This document shows, one piece after another, positions 1 through 6,905 of a DNA stretch of 64,000 nucleotides. The translations under genes were made by a program, and so were the position numbers. The notes beneath the pieces are model-generated. The model ran no database searches. It saw nothing but the letters and a program-made list of their open reading frames with translations, and was not told the origin of the DNA. The stretch comes from Nocardia caishijiensis NBRC 108228 (GTDB lineage Bacteria; Actinomycetota; Actinomycetes; Mycobacteriales; Mycobacteriaceae). Each line of letters begins with the position of its first letter. Position 1 is the first letter of the stretch. The DNA lies in NCBI RefSeq assembly GCF_001612825.1, contig NZ_BDBE01000032.1, forward strand, positions 43,569-107,568, in the 5' to 3' direction.

Positions 1-972
1 GGAGCGGTAGCGGCTGGACGGGCCATCGATGCCGAGCAGCTTCCAGACCTTCTTGGCGATCGGGTTCATCAGACCGATCTCCTCGGCCAGGGCCCGCACG
101 TCGATGAAGTAGTCCGCGAAGACCTGCTTGGCCTCCTTGGAGCCGTAGAACAGCTCCTTGCGGACGTCCTTGGGCATGTCGAACTGCTTGAAGAAGGTCT
201 TGGGCGGGGTCGCGATCGCGCGGCCGAGCACGAACATGATGATCGGCATGGCGATCGACAGCACGGCCTTGTTGAACGCGGGCTGGGCCGGGACGTTCTT
301 CTTCAGGAACTCGTGGGCGAAGGAGATGTGGCGAGCTTCCTCGGCCACGTGGATCGCCATCACGCCGCGCATGATCGGGTGGATGTCGTCACCCGAGCGC
401 AGGATGTCCTTCTGGATGTGATCGATCGGCTCCTCACCCGCGAGCACGGCCATGAAGAAGAAGTTCGGGAACAGCGCACCGGCCGGAGCGGCCAGGTGGC
501 GCAGCTGACGCACGAGCGGGTTCATGCCCGGCACGTCGGCGACGCGGTTCACCATCTCCTGGAACATCAGAGTGTGGTTGTGCTCTTCGATCATCTCGTG
601 CGAGCAGTACCGGAACTCCGGGTCGTTGTTCTTCAGGTTGAAGATGTGCTGCATCATGCCGATGATCAGGATGGCCTCGAACTGCAGGCCGACCTTGGCG
701 ACATTGGCCTGGCGCACCTTGCCGATGGCGATCTTCTCGTCCAGCGGCAGCGCCTGGTACCAGGGGTGGCGGCCGATCGGGTCGGCGGAGGTGACCAGCA
801 CCCAGCGCTCGGGCTTGTAGTCCGGGTCGAACTCCGGGTTGTCCCAGTCGATGTCCTCGAACGGGTCGAAGTGGCGATTCACCGAAGCCTCGGACAGCAT
901 CAGCAACTTCTCGGCGTACGCCTGAGCCTCCGCGACTACAGGATCGACGTCATGGTTGGTGGGCGCAGACAT
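1..972 (-). CDS. AurF-type diiron oxygenase, 3' end outside window
   Basis: An open frame of 324 codons runs from an ATG to the left edge with no stop, so the C-terminus is missing. The protein has the pattern of the p-aminobenzoate N-oxygenase AurF/diiron oxygenase family: an EEHNH motif near residue 130 and an EEARH motif near residue 212, both typical of carboxylate/histidine ligation of a di-iron centre in a helical bundle. Such enzymes oxidise amines or hydroxylate substrates, and actinomycetes carry several uncharacterised paralogues, so the substrate is unknown. The start is supported by a GAGGAGAGG Shine-Dalgarno about 10 nt upstream. The gene is transcribed away from the sulfate operon terminator. 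The upstream 300 bp hold only its promoter region and that terminator. Confidence 0.8.
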   Translation of the reverse strand, partial: MSAPTNHDVDPVVAEAQAYAEKLLMLSEASVNRHFDPFEDIDWDNPEFDPDYKPERWVLVTSADPIGRHPWYQALPLDEKIAIGKVRQANVAKVGLQFEAILIIGMMQHIFNLKNNDPEFRYCSHEMIEEHNHTLMFQEMVNRVADVPGMNPLVRQLRHLAAPAGALFPNFFFMAVLAGEEPIDHIQKDILRSGDDIHPIMRGVMAIHVAEEARHISFAHEFLKKNVPAQPAFNKAVLSIAMPIIMFVLGRAIATPPKTFFKQFDMPKDVRKELFYGSKEAKQVFADYFIDVRALAEEIGLMNPIAKKVWKLLGIDGPSSRYRS

Positions 973-1243
973 CGTCGTCACTGCCTCTCCTCAAGGGACG
1001 TTTACTGTTTCCAATAGTTACACCTACGAGTGGTCACGTCAACTCCGCGAATACCCGGAATCCGGGTCGTACACCCCCGCACGCGGCGCCCGGAAAAGCT
1101 ACTCACCAGTAAAAACGCCTCTACCTGTGACACCGTGTCATGCACAGTCCTCGAATCCGCGTGGTGAGATCGGGAAAATTCTTCGAGACGGGCGCGTCGC
1201 GGGACCGGCGGTACCGACTACCTGCGGTGATCCGCGAAAGACG

Positions 1244-1275
1244 CGAGGCCCCGCGACGGCTGTCGCGGGGCCTCG
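1244..1275 (-). terminator. Terminator of the sulfate transport operon
   Basis: A perfect 14-bp inverted repeat with a 4-nt loop lies 12 nt beyond the cysA stop. On the minus strand the stem is followed by CGTCTTTC, a weak T-rich tail. It is the only strong hairpin in the 1000-1287 gap and separates the operon from the oxygenase gene. Confidence 0.75.
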
Positions 1276-1287
1276 GTCGAGAGGATC

Positions 1288-2283
1288 TCAGGACTGCGGC
1301 AGATCCGGGATGCGCGTGGCGCGCGCGTAGACCGTCTCGCCCTCGGTGAGTCGCAGGGCGGCGGCGTCGCCGCGCGTCACCTGCGCGGCGAACTGGTCGC
1401 CGGTCGCCGCGTTGCGCAGCTCGAGCCGAACCTCGAAACCGAGGCGGACGATCCGTTCCACGGTGGCCCGGGTGACCCCGGCCGACTCGGCCGTGCCCTC
1501 GTGCTCGGCCAGCGCCATGCTCGGATCGCGGCCGATGCGGATGTCGTGCGGGCGCACGAGGTGACCGTTGAGCCGGGCCACCGCACCGAGGAACGACATC
1601 ACGAACTCGTTGGCGGGCCGGTCGTAGACGTCCTCGGGCGAACCGACCTGTTCGATACGGCCCTTGTTCATCACCGCGATCCGGTCGGCGACGTCGAGGG
1701 CCTCCTCCTGGTCGTGGGTGACCAGCACGGTGGTCACGTGGACCTCCTCGTGCAGGCGCCGCAGCCACTGACGCAGATCGGTGCGCACCTTGGCGTCCAG
1801 GGCACCGAACGGCTCGTCGAGCAGCAGCACCTGCGGGTCAACGGCCAGCGCGCGAGCCAGCGCCATGCGCTGACGCTGACCACCCGAGAGCTGCGCCGGG
1901 TACCGGTGCTGGAAACCGTCGAGACCGACGATGCCGAGCAGTTCGTCGACCCGCTTGTCGATCTCCTTCTTGGGCCGCTTGCGGATCGTCAGCCCGAAGG
2001 CCACGTTGTCGCGCACGGTCATGTGCTTGAACGCGGCGTAGTGCTGGAACACGAAGCCGATGTCGCGCTTCTGCGGCGGCACGTGGGTCACGTCGTTGCC
2101 CGCGATGACCACGACGCCGGAATCCAGGTTCTCCAGGCCCGCGATCGAGCGCAGCAGGGTGGACTTGCCCGAACCGGAGGGGCCGAGCAGGGCGGTCAGC
2201 TCGCCGGAGGGGATGTCGATGCTGACGTCGTCGAGAGCGGCGAAGGAACCGTAGTTCTTGCGCGCGTTGGTCACGGTGATCAT
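1288..2283 (-). CDS. cysA: Sulfate/thiosulfate ABC transporter ATPase
   Basis: 331-residue ATP-binding subunit that powers sulfate uptake at the inner face of the membrane. Walker A is GPSGSGKST (residues 34-42), the Q-loop glutamine is at about 80, the LSGGQ signature is at 132-136 and Walker B LLLDEP at 153-158. A C-terminal TOBE-like regulatory region follows. The start ATG overlaps the cysW stop by 4 nt, consistent with coupled translation. It is the last gene of subI-cysT-cysW-cysA and is followed by a strong hairpin. An upstream open extension exists in this frame but lies inside cysW and does not look like CysA. Corresponds to Rv2397c in M. tuberculosis by content and order. Confidence 0.95.
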   Translation of the reverse strand: MITVTNARKNYGSFAALDDVSIDIPSGELTALLGPSGSGKSTLLRSIAGLENLDSGVVVIAGNDVTHVPPQKRDIGFVFQHYAAFKHMTVRDNVAFGLTIRKRPKKEIDKRVDELLGIVGLDGFQHRYPAQLSGGQRQRMALARALAVDPQVLLLDEPFGALDAKVRTDLRQWLRRLHEEVHVTTVLVTHDQEEALDVADRIAVMNKGRIEQVGSPEDVYDRPANEFVMSFLGAVARLNGHLVRPHDIRIGRDPSMALAEHEGTAESAGVTRATVERIVRLGFEVRLELRNAATGDQFAAQVTRGDAAALRLTEGETVYARATRIPDLPQS

Positions 2284-3086
2284 TCGGTGCCCCGCTTGCG
2301 TTCGAGAAGAGTCATCAGGAGGAGTACGACCAGGGCCATGCCCATCAGCAGGGTGGCCGCGCTGTAGGCGCCGAAGGTGTTGTGGTCGTTGATGTAGCGG
2401 CCGTGAACCAGCAGGGTCAGCGTCTGGGACTCGCCGGGCAGCGCGGTGGAAACCATGATGACCGCACCGAACTCGCCCAACGCGCGGGCGACGGTGAGCA
2501 CGACGCCGTAGGTCAGGCCCCAGCGGATGGCGGGCAGCGTGATGCGCCAGAACGTCTGCCAGCGCGAGGCCCCGAGCGTGGCGGCCGCCTGTTCTTGATC
2601 GTCGCCGATCTCGTGCAGCACCGGTTCCACCTCGCGCACCACGAACGGCAGCGTCACGAAGATGGTGGCGATGACCATGCCCGGCAGACTGAAGATGACC
2701 TTGAAGCCGAGCGTCTCCAGTCCACCGAACCAACCACCGGCACCCCAGAGCAGGATCAGCGACACACCGACGACCACCGGCGACACCGCGAACGGCAGGT
2801 CGACGATGCCCTGCACCAGGCTGCGCCCGGGGAACTTGCTACGCACCAGGGCCAGCGCGGTGATCACCCCGAACACCACGTTCAACGGGACGACGATGGC
2901 GACGATGATCATCGACAGCTGGAACGCCGACTGCGCGGCGGGCGTGGTGATCGACTCGAGGAACGCGCCGATCCCCCGCTCGAACGTGCGCCACAGGATG
3001 ATGACCAGCGGCAACACCAGCAGTACGGCCAGGTAGCCGAGCGCGACGGTACGCAGCGAGAGCCGGGTGAACGCGGACAGTCTCAT
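2280..3086 (-). CDS. cysW: Sulfate ABC transporter permease CysW
   Basis: 268-residue inner-membrane permease with about six hydrophobic segments, beginning MRLSAFTRLSL. The EAA-type loop that docks on the ATPase is seen as EQAAATLGASRWQTFWRITLP. It pairs with CysT to form the sulfate channel. Its ATG overlaps the cysT stop by 4 nt and its stop overlaps the cysA start by 4 nt, so the three are translationally linked. The longer open frame upstream of this ATG is out-of-phase cysT sequence and is not used. Confidence 0.94.
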   Translation of the reverse strand: MRLSAFTRLSLRTVALGYLAVLLVLPLVIILWRTFERGIGAFLESITTPAAQSAFQLSMIIVAIVVPLNVVFGVITALALVRSKFPGRSLVQGIVDLPFAVSPVVVGVSLILLWGAGGWFGGLETLGFKVIFSLPGMVIATIFVTLPFVVREVEPVLHEIGDDQEQAAATLGASRWQTFWRITLPAIRWGLTYGVVLTVARALGEFGAVIMVSTALPGESQTLTLLVHGRYINDHNTFGAYSAATLLMGMALVVLLLMTLLERKRGTE

Positions 3087-3982
3087 CGGGCCGCCTCTTC
3101 CTTGCGCGAGGACCGTTCGGCCAGAATCCGCAGCACGAGCAGGCTGACGAACGAGATCACCAGCAGCGCCACCGACACCGCGGCCGCGTTCACCGGCCGG
3201 TCGACCTCGATCTGCTGCTGGATGTACTGCGAGGTCATCTGGGTCTCGCGCGGGATGTTGCCGCCGATCAGCACCACCGACCCGTACTCGCCGATGGCCC
3301 GGGCGAAGGCGAGGCCGCCGCCGGAGATGATCGCGGGGGTGAGGGTGGGCAGCACGATCCGGCGGAAGGTGATCCAGTTGTTGGCGCCGAGCGACAGGGC
3401 CGCCTGCTCGACCTCCTTGTCGACCTCGATGAGCACCGGCTGCACCGACCGCACCACGAACGGCAGCGTCACGAAGGCCAGCGCCACGACGAGTCCGGGC
3501 TGTGAGGCGTTGAGGTGGATGTCGATCGGGCTGTTCGGGCCGTAGAGCGACAGCAACACGATGGAGGCCACGATCGTCGGCAACGCGAACGGCAGGTCGA
3601 TCAGCGCGTTCACGATCCCCTTGCCGGGGAATTCGTCGCGCACCAGTACCCACGCGATCAGGGTGCCCATCAGCACGTTGATCACCGCGACGATCACCGA
3701 GACGCCGATGGTCACCTTCAGCGAGTCGAGCGCGGCGGGCGCGGTGACCGCGTCCCAGAATCCGCCCCAGCCGTCCTCGAACGAGCTGACGGTGAGGGCC
3801 GCGAGCGGCAGCAGCACGATGACGCTGAGCCACAGCACAGCGACACCGATGCCGAACGGGCCGACCGAGCCGGTGACGCGCAGCCACGACAGGCGGCTGC
3901 CCGTGGAGCTTTTCTCAGATTTCGCGGCACCGCCGGGACCGGGGGTGTCCCCGGTCCCGGCGTGCCCACTGCTGTCAGTCAC
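3083..3982 (-). CDS. cysT: Sulfate ABC transporter permease CysT
   Basis: 299-residue permease. The first ~45 residues are polar and Ser/Gly/Pro-rich, then six hydrophobic segments begin at GVAVLWLSVIVLLPLAALTV. The EAA loop reads EQAALSLGANNWITFRRIVLP. I chose the GTG that opens VTDSSGHAG because it follows the subI stop by about 35 nt and the upstream in-frame sequence is an out-of-phase reading of subI. Together with CysW it forms the transmembrane path for sulfate received from the lipoprotein SubI. The exact start among GTG/TTG options is uncertain by a few codons. Confidence 0.9.
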   Translation of the reverse strand: MTDSSGHAGTGDTPGPGGAAKSEKSSTGSRLSWLRVTGSVGPFGIGVAVLWLSVIVLLPLAALTVSSFEDGWGGFWDAVTAPAALDSLKVTIGVSVIVAVINVLMGTLIAWVLVRDEFPGKGIVNALIDLPFALPTIVASIVLLSLYGPNSPIDIHLNASQPGLVVALAFVTLPFVVRSVQPVLIEVDKEVEQAALSLGANNWITFRRIVLPTLTPAIISGGGLAFARAIGEYGSVVLIGGNIPRETQMTSQYIQQQIEVDRPVNAAAVSVALLVISFVSLLVLRILAERSSRKEEAAR

Positions 3983-4017
3983 AGTTGTCCAGTATCGCGT
4001 GTGCGCTGGGTCACGGC

Positions 4018-5067
4018 CTACTTGGTCGCCTGGTCGTAGATGACCGCGACCTTGCCGGTGCCCTGGGCGAACAGTTCCTTGTCGACCGTCTTCCAGCCGC
4101 CGAGGTCGTCGATGGTCCACAGCTTGGTCGGCTGCGGGAAGTCGGCGGCGAACTCGGCGGCGACCTTCGGGTCGACCGGGCGGAAACCGGCCTGCGCCCA
4201 GGCCTTCTGACCGGCCGGGGTGAACAGGAAGTCGCGGAAGGCCAGCGCCTTGGCCTGGTTCTTGGCGTTCTTGAGCACCGCGACCGGGTTTTCGATCTTG
4301 AAGGTGACCGGCGGGTTGATGTGCTCGATCGGGTCGCCGTTGCGCTCGGAGAAGATGGCCTCGTTCTCGTAGCTCAGCAGCACGTCACCGGTGCCCTGCA
4401 GGAAGGTCTCGGTGGCTTCGCGGCCCGACTTGGGCTGCACCTTGACGTGCTCGGGCGAGATCAGCTGGGTCAGGTAGTCCAGGCCCGCCTGCGGGTTCTT
4501 GCCGCCGTCGCTCTTGGCCGCGTACGGCGCGAGCAGGTTCCACTTGGCCGAACCGGAGCTGAACGGATTCGGGGTGACGACCTCGACGCCCGGCTTCACC
4601 AGGTCGTCCCAGTCCTTGATGCCCTTGGGGTTGCCCTTGCGCACCACCAGGGTCACCACCGAACCGAACGGGATGCCCTTGCTCGCGTCGGCGTTCCAGT
4701 TCGACTCGACCAGGCCCGCGTCGACGAGGCGGGTGATGTCGGGTTCGACCGAGAAGTTCACGATGTCGGCCTCGGCGCCGTCCTTGACCTTGCGGGACTG
4801 GTCGCCCGAGGCGCCGTAGGAGGCCTGGACCTGGACGCCCTTGCCCGCTTCGGTCTTGTTGAACTCGGGAACGACCTTGTCGAAGCCCGGCTTGGGGACA
4901 GCGTAGGCGTAGAGGTTGATCGTGCCCGCGCTGCCGTCGGCGGCCGAGTCGCCGCCGGTGGAGTCGCTGGCCCCGCCGCCGCAGGCCGACAGGGTGATGG
5001 CGGCCACAGCGGTGAGGGCGACAACGGCGACGCGACGGCGCGAGCCGAATCGGATGATGCGAGACAT
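4018..5067 (-). CDS. subI: Sulfate-binding lipoprotein SubI
   Basis: 349-residue substrate-binding protein of the sulfate ABC importer. A signal peptide with a lipobox (LSAC near residue 28) predicts attachment to the outer face of the membrane, followed by a Gly/Ser-rich linker and the periplasmic-binding-protein fold. The conserved YGASGDQSR stretch is characteristic of sulfate/thiosulfate-binding proteins. The chosen ATG has AAAGG about 9 nt upstream; an upstream ATG at 5130 would put 21 extra residues before the signal peptide and is less likely. It heads the operon and is preceded by a leaderless Cys-ending leader peptide and a hairpin, which suggests attenuation by cysteine supply. Confidence 0.93.
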   Translation of the reverse strand: MSRIIRFGSRRRVAVVALTAVAAITLSACGGGASDSTGGDSAADGSAGTINLYAYAVPKPGFDKVVPEFNKTEAGKGVQVQASYGASGDQSRKVKDGAEADIVNFSVEPDITRLVDAGLVESNWNADASKGIPFGSVVTLVVRKGNPKGIKDWDDLVKPGVEVVTPNPFSSGSAKWNLLAPYAAKSDGGKNPQAGLDYLTQLISPEHVKVQPKSGREATETFLQGTGDVLLSYENEAIFSERNGDPIEHINPPVTFKIENPVAVLKNAKNQAKALAFRDFLFTPAGQKAWAQAGFRPVDPKVAAEFAADFPQPTKLWTIDDLGGWKTVDKELFAQGTGKVAVIYDQATK

Positions 5068-5195
5068 CGGGGTGAACCTTTCGGAAAGGACCTGCCTGCC
5101 AACGGTGTTCGTCGGGGCGGGTTGACGCATGTCGAGAATTGGCGCGACTCGGGCCAGTGGCCCCTGGAGTGACGAACGACACCTGCGAAAGGAAA

Positions 5196-5226
5196 GCGCG
5201 CGCCAGTCTACTGGGGAGAAACGCGC
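5196..5226 (-). promoter_or_regulatory. Hairpin between leader peptide and subI
   Basis: CCAGT-AG-ACTGG forms a perfect short stem (5203-5214) nested inside GCGCG/CGCGC (5196-5200 with 5222-5226). It begins about 20 nt beyond the leader stop codon. A second stem, GGGCC-ACT-GGCCC, lies nearer subI. Position between a Cys-ending short frame and the first transporter gene suits an attenuator or anti-attenuator, but no U-run follows, so the mechanism (RNA folding around a stalled ribosome, or Rho access) is inference. Confidence 0.45.
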
Positions 5227-5245
5227 AGGAGTGTCCGGTGGCCGA

Positions 5246-5335
5246 TCAACGACAGAGAATGTCGGCGACAGCGAGGTTGCCGACAGCGATCAACGCCAGT
5301 TCATGGCGGATCTGCGGGGCGACACTCGATGACAC
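5246..5335 (-). CDS. Leaderless cysteine-ending leader peptide of the sulfate operon
   Basis: A 29-codon frame starts at GTG and ends with codons for DILCR followed by TGA. The middle contains RHELAL. The RH...L...LCR layout resembles the short 'putative leader peptides' found upstream of sulfur-assimilation genes in actinobacteria; leaderless Cys-ending short frames acting as cysteine-responsive attenuators have been described in mycobacteria. A TACAGT -10 box ends 6 nt before the GTG, so transcription should begin at the start codon itself. The single penultimate Cys codon (TGT) would be the sensing codon: ribosome stalling when Cys-tRNA is scarce would change folding of the following hairpins. 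It lies 178 nt upstream of subI on the same strand. The coding call is from pattern and position; the regulatory role is inferred. Confidence 0.65.
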   Translation of the reverse strand: MSSSVAPQIRHELALIAVGNLAVADILCR

Positions 5336-5341
5336 AGGCGA

Positions 5342-5347
5342 ACTGTA
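5342..5347 (-). promoter_or_regulatory. -10 box of the sulfate operon
   Basis: TACAGT on the minus strand, 6 nt before the leader-peptide GTG, the spacing expected when the GTG is nucleotide +1. Only a weak -35 (CGAACC or TCGAAC) is found 17-18 nt upstream. Confidence 0.6.
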
Positions 5348-5408
5348 GCAGATTTGTGCATGATGGTTCGAATCGACGAGAGTTCAACAACGAGGGGGGA
5401 TTTCAGCC

Positions 5409-6458
5409 ATGACCATGGCTCCTGACCGGGTACGGACGCGTTTTCCGGAGATCAGCACCCGCACCTGGGAACACCCGGCCGATCGCACCGCCCTGGTGAC
5501 GCTGCGGTCGCTGAGCGGCTTCGACACCGTGCTGCGCGCGCTGTCGGGCCTGCTGCGGGAACGTCAGCACCGGTTGCTCTACCTGGCCACCGCGGTGCGG
5601 GTCGACGAACGCCAGTTCCGCACCCTGCACCAGTTGCGCGCCGACTGTGTCGGGGTACTCGACGCGCAGGTCACGCCGGAGATGTTCGTGCTGCAGGACC
5701 CGTCGGTGAACGCCTTGACCATCGGGATGGACAAGCCGTTCATCGTGGTCACCACCGGTCTGCTCGAGCTGATGGACACCGAGGAGCTGCGGTTCGTCAT
5801 CGGGCACGAGCTCGGGCACGCGCTGTCCGGGCACGCGGTCTACCGCACGATGCTGATGCATCTGATGCGGTTGTCGGCCTCGGTGGGCTGGATGCCGGTG
5901 GGCGGTTGGGCGTTGCGGGCGATCGTGGCCGCCCTGATGGAGTGGAGCCGCAAGTCCGAGCTGTCGGGTGACCGCGCCGGTCTGCTGTGTTGCCAGGACG
6001 TGGACGCCTCGGTGCGCGTGCACATGAAGACCGCGGGCGGCGCCTGGCTGAAGGAGATGAACCACGGCGCGTTCCTCGACCAAGCCGACGACTACCTGCG
6101 CTCGGGCGACCTGCGCGACGGGGTGCTCAAACTGCTCAACCTGGAATTGCAGTCGCATCCGTTCTCGGTGCTGCGCGCCGCCGAACTGCGCCGCTGGATC
6201 CAGTCCGGCGAGTACGACCGGGTGCTCTCGGGCACCTATCCACGCCGCGACCAGGACCGCAACGCACGCATCAGCGACGAGGTGAAGGAGGCCGCTCGCC
6301 ACTACCGCGAGTCGTTCGACCAGTCCGAGGACATGCTGGTGCGCACCGTGCGCGATCTGGGCCGCGATGTGGGTTCGGCGGTGAACACCGTCGGCCAGGA
6401 AGTCGGCCGCACCGTTGCCGACCTGGGCAAACGTTTCGACGACTGGCGCAAGAACTGA
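5409..6458 (+). CDS. M48-family zinc metallopeptidase
   Basis: 349 residues. The zinc-binding HELGH motif (HExxH) is at about residues 135-139 in a VIGHELGHALSGH context, and a downstream helix ELSGDRAGLL carries the third-ligand Glu-type motif (E..GDRAGL) of M48 peptidases. There is one hydrophobic stretch between them but no clear signal peptide, so it may be cytosolic or membrane-associated. The C-terminal ~60 residues are charged and helical (DVGSAVNTVGQEVGR). Start ATG follows GAGGGGGG about 9 nt upstream. The next ATG, three codons downstream, is an alternative. It is transcribed divergently from the sulfate operon and ends in a bidirectional hairpin. Substrate unknown. Confidence 0.85.
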   Translation: MTMAPDRVRTRFPEISTRTWEHPADRTALVTLRSLSGFDTVLRALSGLLRERQHRLLYLATAVRVDERQFRTLHQLRADCVGVLDAQVTPEMFVLQDPSVNALTIGMDKPFIVVTTGLLELMDTEELRFVIGHELGHALSGHAVYRTMLMHLMRLSASVGWMPVGGWALRAIVAALMEWSRKSELSGDRAGLLCCQDVDASVRVHMKTAGGAWLKEMNHGAFLDQADDYLRSGDLRDGVLKLLNLELQSHPFSVLRAAELRRWIQSGEYDRVLSGTYPRRDQDRNARISDEVKEAARHYRESFDQSEDMLVRTVRDLGRDVGSAVNTVGQEVGRTVADLGKRFDDWRKN

Positions 6459-6465
6459 TCGCAAC

Positions 6466-6494
6466 GACCGGTGTGCGGTTCCCGCACGCCGGTC
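6466..6494. terminator. Bidirectional terminator hairpin
   Basis: GACCGG-T-GTGCGG / CCGCAC-G-CCGGTC with a 3-nt loop lies between the convergent M48 gene and the 25-residue membrane protein, starting 7 nt after the M48 stop and touching the stop of the minus-strand gene. It can fold on either transcript; no T-run. Confidence 0.6.
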
Positions 6495-6570
6495 ACCTGG
6501 TGAAGAACCAGGCGATGACGACCAGGACGAGCAGGGCGACGAGGGCGAGCTGAACGCGCGAACGTGGCAT
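6493..6570 (-). CDS. 25-residue single-pass membrane peptide
   Basis: A very short frame begins MPRSRVQ and continues into an almost uninterrupted hydrophobic helix ending WFFTR, i.e. one membrane span with positive residues at the N-terminus. Its ATG overlaps the stop of the upstream 79-residue gene (TGATG), so it is probably translated by coupling. I do not recognise the family. Being tiny, it could be a regulatory micro-protein or a chance frame, but the overlap and the clean hydrophobic profile favour a real gene. Confidence 0.5.
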   Translation of the reverse strand: MPRSRVQLALVALLVLVVIAWFFTR

Positions 6571-6809
6571 CAGCGGGCACCACTGCCGACGGTCGGGCGC
6601 ACCGGCGCGGGAGCCGGAGCGGGCGCGAGCTCGGGGCGGTCGTCGCGGCCGAGCGCGCGGAAGATCGCGCGCAGGGTGCGATCGAGGCCATAGGCGATGG
6701 CGAAGCTGATCGGAACCATGCCGACCAGGACGACGAGGAACTGGGGAATGAACGGCAGCCCGGCCACCCACAGTTCGAAGCCGTCCCACCATCCTGCGAT
6801 CCGTTGCAC
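6570..6809 (-). CDS. Small membrane protein, unknown function
   Basis: 79 residues starting from GTG (VQRIAGWWDGFELWV). A central hydrophobic segment of about 22 residues (FLVVLVGMVPISFAIAYGL) precedes a basic helix and an Ala/Pro-rich tail. The start was chosen because a TAGTGT -10 box ends 7 nt upstream, which predicts a leaderless mRNA; an upstream GTG at 6818 and an ATG at 6893 are also in frame, but the ATG would require translation through the promoter. Sits divergent from the GH15 gene and is overlapped by the 25-residue membrane peptide. No family recognised. Confidence 0.6.
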   Translation of the reverse strand: MQRIAGWWDGFELWVAGLPFIPQFLVVLVGMVPISFAIAYGLDRTLRAIFRALGRDDRPELAPAPAPAPVRPTVGSGAR

Positions 6810-6816
6810 GACGACC

Positions 6817-6822
6817 ACACTA
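6817..6822 (-). promoter_or_regulatory. -10 box for the small membrane protein pair
   Basis: TAGTGT on the minus strand, 7 nt before the GTG at 6809, the spacing of a leaderless start. It is what decides the start of the downstream gene. Confidence 0.5.
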
Positions 6823-6905
6823 GTAGGTCGTCGTGAACACCCGTCACGACCGGGCGGTTCGACCGCCGCGGTGGACGCGGGCGCGCATCGCACAGATCAT
6901 GGGGT

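Noticed and set aside
1006..1028. TetR-type operator before the diiron oxygenase gene (TTACT...AGTTA)
   Set aside because: The arms match at only a few positions and no regulator gene is adjacent; too weak to annotate.
2284..2733. A longer CysA with an N-terminal extension to 2733
   Set aside because: The extra residues are an out-of-phase reading of cysW; the overlapping ATG at 2283 gives the normal CysA start.
5361..5375. tRNA-like T-arm word GGTTCGAATC
   Set aside because: No acceptor stem, anticodon or D-arm can be formed around it; it lies in the subI/M48 divergent gap.
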